Shown: positions 1-6,415, counted from the first letter of the stretch. The stretch: DNA of 6,482 nucleotides from Chlamydiota bacterium (GCA_021772235.1 JAJFMI010000199.1:1-6482); one strand, 5' to 3'. Numbers and translations: made by a program. Notes: generated from the sequence alone by a model not told the origin.

Positions 1-60
1 AAAAATTGGTGTGCTTTTTTTTAGATTCTGCTCTAATTGTGAGAAAACTACTTTAGTGAC

Positions 61-81
61 TCGTTGGTTTTTTCCCAACGA
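61..81 (+). promoter_or_regulatory. Hairpin in the leader upstream of the response regulator gene
   Basis: A perfect 7-bp inverted repeat, TCGTTGG (61-67) and CCAACGA (75-81), encloses a 7-base pyrimidine loop TTTTTTC. No T-run follows on either strand, so it is not a standard intrinsic terminator. It lies 27 bases before the response regulator ATG, where it could be a 5' leader hairpin or an operator with dyad symmetry. OmpR/PhoB proteins usually bind direct repeats, so autoregulation through this site is only a guess. A T-run at 15-22 may be the tail of a terminator of an upstream gene cut off by the window edge. I see no convincing -35/-10 pair in 1-108. Confidence 0.4.
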
Positions 82-97
82 CTGCTGAATAACTGAT

Positions 98-103
98 TAG
101 GTG
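98..103 (+). promoter_or_regulatory. Ribosome binding site of the response regulator gene
   Basis: TAGGTG lies five bases before the ATG at 109 and is a modest Shine-Dalgarno match. The same octamer ATTAGGTG (96-103) recurs at 2451-2458 directly before the membrane TPR gene. Confidence 0.5.
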
Positions 104-108
104 TTGAT

Positions 109-819
109 ATGGTCGAAAAAAAGAGAATATTACTAATCGAAGATGAAGAAGATATTGCTTCGTTGATTAAACTTCAGGCAGAGCTTGAAGGATTTAAACT
201 GCATGTAGAAGTCGATGGCATTAATGGCTACCGCGCAATTGAACGGGAAAAGCCCGATCTTGTTATTTTGGATGTCATGCTTCCAGGACTCAATGGCTTT
301 GATGTCTGCCGCCGCATCCGCAACAATCCCGATCTGCGCAATACGCTGGTCGTTTTCCTAACCGCAAAAGGTGATGAACTGGATATTGTTCTAGGTTTGG
401 AGCTTGGTGCGGATGATTATATGCCAAAGCCTTTCTCTCCCAAAGTGCTTTTTTCTCGCATTAAAGCGATCTTGCGCCGTAAGAGCGAACCGGAAAAAAG
501 TCCCAAAGTCATTCAGTTTGGCGATTATGTGCTTGATGTGGATCGCTATCTTCTTAGAAGAGAAAACGAAACGGTTTCGATTACGCTTTCAGAGTTTGGT
601 ATTTTACGCCGCTTGCTTAGCAATCGTGGTGAAGTGCTCTCTCGCAGCCAACTGTTAACAGATATCAATAACGACGACGCTTTTGTTGTCGATCGCAATA
701 TCGATGTACATATCGCCTCTCTGCGCAAGAAGCTCGGTCCCAAATTCAACTGGATCGAAACAGTGCGCGGCGTTGGCTACCGCTTTAAAGAAGAAGCTGC
801 AGCGCAAAAAGTGGGATGA
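109..819 (+). CDS. OmpR/PhoB-family two-component response regulator
   Basis: This is a 236-residue cytoplasmic transcription regulator of full family length. The N-terminal receiver domain (about 5-124) has the acidic pair Glu11/Asp12, the phospho-acceptor Asp55 in VILDVMLPG, Thr85, and Lys107 in the DDYMPKPF motif, so all the conserved phosphorylation-switch residues are present. The C-terminal winged-helix DNA-binding domain (about 134-228) has the typical recognition-helix stretch VDRNIDVHIASLRKKLG and ends in the family hallmark ETVRGVGYRF. By family knowledge, phosphorylation by a sensor kinase drives dimerisation and promoter binding. No kinase gene is seen nearby. Unlike the atypical chlamydial regulator ChxR, which lacks the usual phospho-Asp, this protein looks phosphorylatable. 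The gene overlaps the transporter gene by four bases, implying a shared transcript. The PhoB/RegX3-like subgroup cannot be fixed from sequence alone, so no symbol is given. Confidence 0.95.
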   Translation: MVEKKRILLIEDEEDIASLIKLQAELEGFKLHVEVDGINGYRAIEREKPDLVILDVMLPGLNGFDVCRRIRNNPDLRNTLVVFLTAKGDELDIVLGLELGADDYMPKPFSPKVLFSRIKAILRRKSEPEKSPKVIQFGDYVLDVDRYLLRRENETVSITLSEFGILRRLLSNRGEVLSRSQLLTDINNDDAFVVDRNIDVHIASLRKKLGPKFNWIETVRGVGYRFKEEAAAQKVG

Positions 820-2045
820 GAAGTTGCGGAGCAAAACAGCTGTCTAAAATTGCAGCGCTTTGCGTCTTCTTCTTAGACAACTTTGGAATTGCGATTGTCT
901 ATCCAATTTTCACCCCGCTTCTTTTAGAAACGGGGTATGGTTTAGTAGACAGCACCACCTCTCTATCAACAAGAACACTAATGCTTGGCATTCTCATTGC
1001 CAGCTTCCCTCTTGCGCAATTTTTTGGCGCTCCTCTTTTAGGCCGAATAGCAGATTTATCCGGTAGACGATTTGCCTTTTTCGTAACTCTTGTCGGCGAA
1101 GCTCTCGGTTACTTACTTTCAGGCCTTGGCATTGAGATGAATAGTTACGCGCTTCTGCTCTTTTCACGTTTTCTCACAGGTCTTTTCGCGAGCAACTTAA
1201 CTCTCGCTCTTGCCTCCATTGCCGACCTCTCTCCAACAGCAAAAAAACGATCCAAAAACTTTGGCATTCTTGCCACAGTCGCCGGCTTAAGTTTTATCAT
1301 CGCCATTTTTATCGGTGGCGCCTTCTCTACACGCATTCTCGATCACGATTTTAGCTCCGCCCTCCCTTTCTGGATCGCCTCAACCCTCGCGCTCCTCAAC
1401 CTCTACATCATCGTGCGTTTTTATTCGGAAACCTCCAGCGTAAAAAAAGCACCACCCCTCACACTCAAGCGCTTTTTCTTTAGCCTACTCCCGCCCATAC
1501 GCGAAAAAAAACTCTACATTCTCTACGCTGCCTACTTTTTCTACATGCTCGGCTGGATCCCCTCTCTCCAGTTCCTCTCTTACTTTATGATCGAGCGATT
1601 TGGTGAAAGTAAAGAAACCATCGTCTATCTCTTCCTTGGCGTCGGCACCGTCTGGATGAGCGGTACAAGTATCATGAACCCCTTAATGCAAAAAGGCATC
1701 TCACCAAAAGGAATTGCGATCATCGCCACCTTCTTCACATCTTTCTTTCTTTTACTCCCAACAGGACAAATTCCCTTTCAAAGCTTTGTCATTTTCTACC
1801 TCTTTGGCGCTCTTTTTAGCTCTCTTGCTTGGACCAATCTCACCAGCTGGATTTCCCTTTGCACAGGTCATGAATCACAAGGTAAAATATTGGGAATCAA
1901 TCAGGCTGTCGGTTCCATCGCCATCGTTTTAGGTCCCATTATTGGTGCCCTTCTCACACGTTTTACCGACATTTATTTAATGGGCTTTATCGGAACTTCT
2001 ATATTTATTTCGTTTTTATTAACGATTGTAGTAAATAAAGATTAA
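816..2045 (+). CDS. Major facilitator superfamily transporter, DHA1/TetA-like
   Basis: This 409-residue inner-membrane protein shows about 12 hydrophobic segments split by a charged central loop (about 204-232), the usual MFS 6+6 layout and length. TM1 carries LDNFGIAIVYPIFTPLL, where Asp21 falls at the place of the essential TM1 Asp of TetA-type antiporters. The TM2-TM3 loop has motif A (GRIADLSGRR, 76-85). TM4 has a motif-B-like R118xxxG122. The TM5 antiporter motif C is degenerate: residues 157-168 read GLSFIIAIFIGG, without the usual Gly-Pro. A Gly-Pro is present in TM11 (373-374). These features suggest proton-coupled export of a drug or metabolite, but the substrate is unknown. The ATG sits in an ATGA overlap with the regulator stop, with only a GTGGG stretch directly upstream, so translational coupling is likely. 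Uptake instead of export cannot be excluded. Confidence 0.9.
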   Translation: MRSCGAKQLSKIAALCVFFLDNFGIAIVYPIFTPLLLETGYGLVDSTTSLSTRTLMLGILIASFPLAQFFGAPLLGRIADLSGRRFAFFVTLVGEALGYLLSGLGIEMNSYALLLFSRFLTGLFASNLTLALASIADLSPTAKKRSKNFGILATVAGLSFIIAIFIGGAFSTRILDHDFSSALPFWIASTLALLNLYIIVRFYSETSSVKKAPPLTLKRFFFSLLPPIREKKLYILYAAYFFYMLGWIPSLQFLSYFMIERFGESKETIVYLFLGVGTVWMSGTSIMNPLMQKGISPKGIAIIATFFTSFFLLLPTGQIPFQSFVIFYLFGALFSSLAWTNLTSWISLCTGHESQGKILGINQAVGSIAIVLGPIIGALLTRFTDIYLMGFIGTSIFISFLLTIVVNKD

Positions 2046-2046
2046 T

Positions 2047-2403
2047 ATGATAATACTATCCTTACTAACTAGCTTTGCTTTATTAAGCAGTAATTGCGCA
2101 ACTTGCCCAAGCAAGGCAGGCCGACCAAAAAAGATTGTCGTTGAAAAGAGCTCCCTCTCCAGTATGGACCGCGCACGTCTAGAGCAGAGAGCACCCGAAA
2201 CATTGCGCCGTTACGACAGCGGCAAAAAAATGAAAGTTTCGGATGTGATTGCACTTTCGCAATCAGGCATCTCGGATGATAAAATCATTTATATTTTGCA
2301 GCGCTCAAACTCGCGCTACGAGATGACAAGCAAAGAAGTCTTTGAATTGAAAAAAGCTGGCGTATCTCAACGTCTGATCGACTACATGATTAACTATACT
2401 TAA
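2047..2403 (+). CDS. Small exported protein, possible lipoprotein, with tandem helical repeat
   Basis: This is a 118-residue protein of unknown function. Residues 1-16 form a hydrophobic export-type segment with no basic n-region, ending in SSNC at Cys17. That is a relaxed lipobox, so lipidation at Cys17 is plausible but not canonical; Cys17 and Cys20 also form a CxxC. Residues 23-63 are basic and low in hydrophobics. The C-terminal half has two copies of a helix-turn-helix-like unit at an exact 31-residue offset: VIALSQSGISDDKI (67-80) and VFELKKAGVSQRLI (98-111), sharing the V-hydrophobic-x-L, Gly, Ser and Ile positions. I recognise this repeat style from small bacterial envelope proteins but cannot name a family. 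The start is the only ATG after an in-frame stop at 2032-2034. It lies one base after the transporter stop without a strong ribosome site, so coupled translation as third gene of the operon is likely. Confidence 0.75.
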   Translation: MIILSLLTSFALLSSNCATCPSKAGRPKKIVVEKSSLSSMDRARLEQRAPETLRRYDSGKKMKVSDVIALSQSGISDDKIIYILQRSNSRYEMTSKEVFELKKAGVSQRLIDYMINYT

Positions 2404-2408
2404 GAGAG

Positions 2409-2444
2409 CTCTAAAGTTGTGCTTGAATTCTAGGGGCTTTAGAG
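2409..2444 (+). other. Inverted repeat between the lipoprotein-like and membrane TPR genes
   Basis: CTCTAAAG (2409-2416) and CTTTAGAG (2437-2444) are a perfect 8-bp inverted repeat. G-T wobbles could extend it at both ends, and the loop is about 20 bases. No T-run follows, so a classic intrinsic terminator is not supported. It starts six bases after the stop of the upstream gene and ends 14 bases before the next ATG. It may therefore be an mRNA end-stabilising or weak terminating hairpin, or an operator for the next gene. Confidence 0.4.
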
Positions 2445-2458
2445 TACATTATTAGGTG

Positions 2459-3403
2459 ATGGACTCAGAAAGTTTTCACCAGGGGCGTTTTCAGGAGGCG
2501 ATTCACCGCACAAGCGGCGAAGCGCTGCGCAATTTAGAAAAAGTCATGAACAAAACAACCCTCTTTAAAGGTTCGTTTTCTCTCTCCTTTCTTTTCCTTA
2601 GCCTGATTTTTCTCATCTTTCTCAACTTCTATCCCAAAAGCTTTTTGCTCGCCGTCAACCTTGGCCTACTTTTTATCACCGTCTTCTCCTACTTAGTTTT
2701 GCACTTTTACTTCGAAATGAAAAAGCCTGAAGAGTTAGAAAAAATTCGTGAAAGCTTTATCGAATCGTTGAAAAAAGAGCTTCCAGACAACCTTTCAGCA
2801 GGCGAATACCACCTTCTCCTCGCCAACTCCTCCTACCAATTTTCTTCCTTCCTACAACCTGATGATCTCGACCTTGACCTCCCATGGAGAGTGCGCATGT
2901 GGAAAAAAATCAACGCTACCTTCAACTGGAAGGATTGCTATTTAATGCGCGAAAAACTCCTCCACGGATCAGTAAAAGAGCATATTGCCCTCATCCACAA
3001 AGAACCAACCGATTTAGAAGCGCACGCTTCACTTGCCAATGCCTACATGGCATTTGCCAGACTCTACGATAAGAAAAAAAGCCAAGAGCAGTTTAAAAAA
3101 GCCTCTGAGAAAGCAATAGAAGAGCTAAAAATCCTCAACCACTTTTCTCCAAATGATCCTTGGGTGCACGCACAACTTGCTAACTGCTACCGCGATCTAG
3201 AACGTCCACTCGAAGAAATACAAGAGTACGAATCAATCTTCAACCTCTATCCTGAAGACCCTGAAATCCTCTTTCGCCTTGGCTCACTTTACTTTCAAGA
3301 AGGCCAAAACGCAAAAGGGTTAACACTTTATTCAACATTGAAAAACATTGATCCAGAGCGTGCTTTCGAAATGATTTCGACCTATCACTCCTTCTCCCTT
3401 TAA
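2459..3403 (+). CDS. Membrane-anchored tetratricopeptide repeat protein
   Basis: This is a 314-residue protein of unknown specific role. Residues 1-36 are a short polar, probably helical cytoplasmic tail. Two strongly hydrophobic segments (about 40-58 and 62-83), joined by a turn with Tyr58-Pro59-Lys60, form a membrane hairpin. A charged linker follows, then a C-terminal TPR region: a helix pair at about 185-230 and clearer 34-residue units at about 233-266 (DPWVHAQLANCYRDLERPLEE) and 267-300 (DPEILFRLGSLYFQEGQ), with the usual small, aromatic and Pro positions. TPR domains bind protein partners. Two helices with no cleavable signal suggest that the TPR part faces the cytoplasm. A GTG at 2456, directly before the chosen ATG, is in frame and gives one extra residue. 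Met30 (2546) is a later option, but the preceding residues look like genuine coding. The ribosome site is poor, because ATTAGGTG abuts the ATG. Confidence 0.85.
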   Translation: MDSESFHQGRFQEAIHRTSGEALRNLEKVMNKTTLFKGSFSLSFLFLSLIFLIFLNFYPKSFLLAVNLGLLFITVFSYLVLHFYFEMKKPEELEKIRESFIESLKKELPDNLSAGEYHLLLANSSYQFSSFLQPDDLDLDLPWRVRMWKKINATFNWKDCYLMREKLLHGSVKEHIALIHKEPTDLEAHASLANAYMAFARLYDKKKSQEQFKKASEKAIEELKILNHFSPNDPWVHAQLANCYRDLERPLEEIQEYESIFNLYPEDPEILFRLGSLYFQEGQNAKGLTLYSTLKNIDPERAFEMISTYHSFSL

Positions 3404-3417
3404 AAAAACCAATGATG

Positions 3418-3534
3418 CGCGAAGCGGCAGCAGCGGCTTGTTATCGCGAAGCAAAATCACAGCGCAGGAGAACGGGTTAGTGCTTTGCACGACCCTTCGA
3501 CGAGCACGCGATTTGGCGAAGCGAGAACAAGCCG
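3418..3534. repeat. GC-rich imperfect palindrome with three GCGAAGC copies, possible dispersed repeat or structured RNA
   Basis: The ends CGGCTTGTT (3434-3442) and AACAAGCCG (3526-3534) are perfect 9-base inverted repeats. After one mismatch the pairing continues with TCGC (3444-3447) and GCGA (3521-3524). Inside is a second hairpin (3474-3495). GCGAAGC occurs at 3419-3425, 3446-3452 and 3516-3522; the first two are part of CGCGAAGC and lie 27 bases apart. The composition differs from the flanks. This architecture resembles small REP- or MITE-like palindromic elements or a folded non-coding RNA. I see no target-site duplication that would prove insertion. Confidence 0.45.
3474..3495 (+). other. 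Hairpin inside the intergenic palindrome
   Basis: GGGTT (3474-3478) pairs with GACCC (3491-3495), including one G-T wobble. After a bulged A at 3479, GTGC (3480-3483) pairs with GCAC (3487-3490) across a TTT loop, giving nine pairs in all. Only two Ts follow, so it is not a good terminator. It would form the apical arm of a folded RNA whose base is the 3434-3442/3526-3534 stem. Confidence 0.5.
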
Positions 3535-3599
3535 AAAAAAAATGCAGGCAAATGTTTTAACCCCAACATCTTTTCACTGGATAAAAAAAAGATTGATTC

Positions 3600-3605
3600 T
3601 ATATT
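3600..3605 (+). promoter_or_regulatory. Candidate -10 box upstream of the large TPR gene
   Basis: TATATT lies 28 bases before the ATG at 3634, in AT-rich DNA and just downstream of an A8 tract (3583-3590). The -35 match is poor: CTGGAT at 3577-3582 has 17-bp spacing, while TTTTCA at 3571-3576 is too far. The call rests mainly on position, composition and the 230-bp gap. Confidence 0.3.
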
Positions 3606-3621
3606 GTGAGGGTTATTTATC

Positions 3622-3626
3622 GGAGA
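3622..3626 (+). promoter_or_regulatory. Ribosome binding site of the large TPR gene
   Basis: GGAGA is seven bases before the ATG at 3634. It is the best placed Shine-Dalgarno site in the window and supports that start, which also gives a complete signal peptide. Confidence 0.7.
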
Positions 3627-3633
3627 ACCAGCT

Positions 3634-6414
3634 ATGAGATATTTTTTTCTCTCTTTTGTCCTGTTGACAGGATTGACATTTGCAGAAACACCGCAATTAG
3701 GAAACGCATCCTATGAAGAGCGTCTACTTGCAAGACGCATTGCAGAATTCTACAAAGATGGCGACTACGACCTTGTCAAATTACAGATCCAAGATTTCTT
3801 TAAAGAACATCCTAACAGCCCCCTAAAAGATAACCTCTACGGTCTTATGGGCGACCTTTTCTTAAGCGAAGAGAAATATGATAAAGCACTCTCCAACTAC
3901 CGCGAAATTCGTAGCCCAAAAATTTTGGAAATGACCCTGCTAAACAAGCTGCAGTGCTATTACGAACTCTCCGAATACAAAAACATCATCAAAGAAGCGA
4001 CACTTTTGATCTCTAAAGATCCAAAAGTATTAGGCGATCGTGAAAACGAACTCTACTTCCTTATGGCAGAATCTCTCTATCGCGAAGCATTAAAAGAGAG
4101 CGATGAGCTCCAAGCAAAAGAGCTTGCCACAATGGCCGCTGGCTATTATGAAAAACTCTCTGATCATAGTTTTGGTGAAGTGCCTCTTTTTGCTTTGGCC
4201 GACATCTACACACTCCTTGGAAATAACATCAAAGCGGCAAAACTCTATCTAGAACTCGCCTCCGATTATCCTGCGATGCGTGAAGAGTTGTATTTCCGTG
4301 CAGCAGGCGCTATCGCCGCCGGCGAACCAGATGAGGCGATCAACCTCTACGAGCAAGTCATTGAAATGGAGGGCAAATTCTCAAAAGAGTCCGCCTTCAA
4401 CCAGCTTGTCCTCTACTTCCAACAAGAAAATTACGAAAAAGTATTGGAAGCCTACCCTGCCATTCAAACAACTATTCCAAGAGAGCAAATCGCCACATTT
4501 GATTACATCATGGCAAAAAGCTATTTCTCCCTGGGACGTTATGAAGAAGCAACGGCCCCCGCTAAATCCTACCTAAGCAGTGCACCTGAGCCAAATCTAC
4601 AAGTCAAAAACAGCTTGTTGATTCTCATGACCTGTGCGCAGAAACAAGAAGACATCAACCTCTTCCAAAGCACCCTTACACGCTTTGAAAAAGAGTTTCC
4701 TGGCGATCCAGAACTTGGGAAAGCGCACTTCATGCATGCGATGCTATTAAAAGATCAGGGAAATGAGAGCGATGTCTTGACGATCCTTTCTGAACTGCTG
4801 AGCGAAAAAGCATGCGCATCTGAGCGCGAGAGTCTCCTTTTTGAGCACGGCTACCTCTCTCATAAACTTGGCCAATATGAGCAAAGTCGCGATAGCCTGC
4901 GACGCTTTTTAATCGATTTTACCGGCTCTGAAAGAGAGAAATCTGCATGGAAACTCTACCTGGCCAGCTCACTGGAGCTGCAACGTGAAGAAGGCGAATA
5001 CACAAAAGAGCATTTCTATGACGATCTAACCCGCGCACTTTCACAAAAGGATCTCTTCGATCAGAAAGAAGTCGCCGAATATGAACTCCTTCTTGGAAAA
5101 ATCGCTTACGATTTGCACCGCTATGCGCAAACAGAACAGATGTTGAAGAGCTATCTCACAAAGGTTTCTGAACCCATACAACTCTCTGAAGCACATTTTC
5201 TCCTCGCGCTCTGTTTTGACAAAGTACAAGGCGAAGCCGCAAATTGCTGCACACACTTTGAAAAAGTGTTAGAGCTCAACCCAGAATTTCGCGAGAAAAG
5301 CCTTGTGCATCTGCACCTATATAACAGCTACCTCGGTCTAAAAAACGATATTGCTGACCCAAGGGGAGCGGAAGAACTCACAGAAAAAGCAGCTAGTCAT
5401 CTCTTCGCCGCAATTGAAGCAGGCGATCACGAAGTCAAGCGCGAAAATAGACTCTGGCTCGCCGATCACTACTACGAAAAAGCGCGTCCTTTCCTAGATA
5501 ATCACAGCATCTTGTCTGATAATGAGAAAAAGCAGCTTGTCACTATCGTAGAAAAAGCACTGCCACTCTACGAAACAGCACTCACAAAAAGAGGCCATTT
5601 CATCACATTTGATGAGAAGAGCCTCTACCTAGAAGCGCAAGCGCTTAAATATGCAGAGCTGATGGGCGTCCAAGGAAATCACTCTAAGAAAATCTCCATC
5701 CTCACCCACCTAGTTGAGCAACAAGATAACCACACAAACTGGAACTGGGACTATCAGAAAAAAGCCCTCTTTGAACTAGCAAAAAGCTACGAAAAGAAAA
5801 GCGATCTAGAAAAAGCCCTTGAGACTTATAGCTTTATCGCAAGACGTGAAGGTGCCATAAGCTCACCGCTCATCAACATCGCCGCCTACCATAGCGCGAA
5901 ATTGCGCTTTGCTCTCTTACACGCGTCACAGAAAAACGAGCACAACCCAGAAGTGCATGAAATTCTAACGCAGTTGAAAGAGCTACAGATCCGCAAAAAC
6001 AGCGCCTCTGAACCAATTCACTTAGAAGCAGCACTTGAGTATGCAACAGTTCGTGCCAACCTTACGCCAGAAGAGCGCCGTGATGACCGCTACCTCTTTT
6101 TCTTAGGTCGCATGGTTGAAGACTTCAATGAAAAAGAAGACATGCTAGCACAGAGCTACCACGATGATCTGGAAAACTCGAATGATAAAAAAGCACTCTT
6201 CACAGCTTACATGAAATTTGTTGATGCAGAACGCTTGCGTATGGCAGCAAAAAAGAAGCAAAAAGAGAACAAACTTCTTGAAGCAGAGGAATTAAATGAA
6301 CAAGCTCTTGCCATACTATTTGAAATAGAAAGTAATGATTTAGTTAAGGAATACTTGCATCCGCGCGTAATCCAGAGTATAGAGGCAATTAACGAGGCTG
6401 AGTCTTTTTCATAA
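3634..6414 (+). CDS. Large exported tetratricopeptide repeat protein
   Basis: This 926-residue protein begins with a Sec-type signal peptide: MRYFFLSFVLLTGLTFA with probable cleavage after Ala17. The mature protein is therefore likely periplasmic or outer-membrane associated; no later membrane segment is seen. The rest is almost wholly helical hairpins of TPR type. The clearest are at about 65-92 (GDLFLSEEKYDKALSNYREI), 186-212 (ADIYTLLGNNIKAAKLYLEL), 219-246, 292-313 (AKSYFSLGRYEEA), 402-431 (GYLSHKLGQYEQSRDSLRRF), 482-512, 518-550 (ending VLELNP) and 711-738 (LAKSYEKKSDLEKALETY). A lysine- and glutamate-rich stretch at about 864-898 may be a coiled coil. Repeats of this sort are found in YbgF/BamD-like envelope proteins and act as protein-binding scaffolds, but no catalytic domain or specific family is recognisable. 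It follows a promoter-bearing gap, so it may start a new transcript with the exported gene downstream. Confidence 0.88.
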   Translation: MRYFFLSFVLLTGLTFAETPQLGNASYEERLLARRIAEFYKDGDYDLVKLQIQDFFKEHPNSPLKDNLYGLMGDLFLSEEKYDKALSNYREIRSPKILEMTLLNKLQCYYELSEYKNIIKEATLLISKDPKVLGDRENELYFLMAESLYREALKESDELQAKELATMAAGYYEKLSDHSFGEVPLFALADIYTLLGNNIKAAKLYLELASDYPAMREELYFRAAGAIAAGEPDEAINLYEQVIEMEGKFSKESAFNQLVLYFQQENYEKVLEAYPAIQTTIPREQIATFDYIMAKSYFSLGRYEEATAPAKSYLSSAPEPNLQVKNSLLILMTCAQKQEDINLFQSTLTRFEKEFPGDPELGKAHFMHAMLLKDQGNESDVLTILSELLSEKACASERESLLFEHGYLSHKLGQYEQSRDSLRRFLIDFTGSEREKSAWKLYLASSLELQREEGEYTKEHFYDDLTRALSQKDLFDQKEVAEYELLLGKIAYDLHRYAQTEQMLKSYLTKVSEPIQLSEAHFLLALCFDKVQGEAANCCTHFEKVLELNPEFREKSLVHLHLYNSYLGLKNDIADPRGAEELTEKAASHLFAAIEAGDHEVKRENRLWLADHYYEKARPFLDNHSILSDNEKKQLVTIVEKALPLYETALTKRGHFITFDEKSLYLEAQALKYAELMGVQGNHSKKISILTHLVEQQDNHTNWNWDYQKKALFELAKSYEKKSDLEKALETYSFIARREGAISSPLINIAAYHSAKLRFALLHASQKNEHNPEVHEILTQLKELQIRKNSASEPIHLEAALEYATVRANLTPEERRDDRYLFFLGRMVEDFNEKEDMLAQSYHDDLENSNDKKALFTAYMKFVDAERLRMAAKKKQKENKLLEAEELNEQALAILFEIESNDLVKEYLHPRVIQSIEAINEAESFS

Positions 6415-6415
6415 A

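Larger units (their letters stand above)
3404..3633. other. 230-bp intergenic region: structured GC-rich half, AT-rich promoter half
   Basis: No credible gene is seen. Bases 3414-3534 have 71 G/C of 121 (about 59%), while 3541-3633 have 31 of 93 (about 33%), a sharp step. The GC-rich half holds the dyad and repeats listed separately. The AT-rich half leads into the large TPR gene and has an A8 run (3583-3590), a TATATT box and a good ribosome site. No intrinsic terminator for the preceding gene is visible: the runs next to the dyad on the plus strand are A-runs, not T-runs. Confidence 0.7.

Noticed and set aside
1..22. Terminator of an upstream gene ending in T8 at 15-22
   Set aside because: The T-run is present, but no complete stem is visible within the window, so it cannot be supported.
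546..749. Minus-strand open frame opposite the response regulator
   Set aside because: It overlaps a clearly conserved regulator domain on the plus strand and its translation shows no recognisable motif; it is a shadow frame.
2493..2498. Perfect AGGAGG as a ribosome site for an internal start
   Set aside because: No ATG, GTG or TTG follows at 5-10 bases; in frame it is simply part of Gln-Glu-Ala codons.
3434..3541. Intrinsic terminator for the membrane TPR gene
   Set aside because: The stem is long and interrupted and is followed by an A-run, not a T-run, on the plus strand. On the minus strand the T-run at 3402-3408 is about 26 bases from the stem.
3404..3560. tRNA or known riboswitch in the intergenic gap
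   Set aside because: No T-arm GGTTC-type motif, CCA end or cloverleaf pairing was found, and no recognised riboswitch core.
3404..3633. CRISPR-like array from the repeated GCGAAGC
   Set aside because: The repeats are only 7-8 bases and unevenly spaced (27 and about 70 bases), without the repeat-spacer pattern.
4280..4576. 98-codon plus-strand frame inside the large TPR gene
   Set aside because: It is out of frame with an intact TPR gene, and its Ser/Lys/Pro-rich product is typical of a frame-shifted reading.
5041..5256. Minus-strand 71-codon frame inside the large TPR gene
   Set aside because: It lies wholly opposite well-formed TPR coding sequence, with no ribosome site or known domain.
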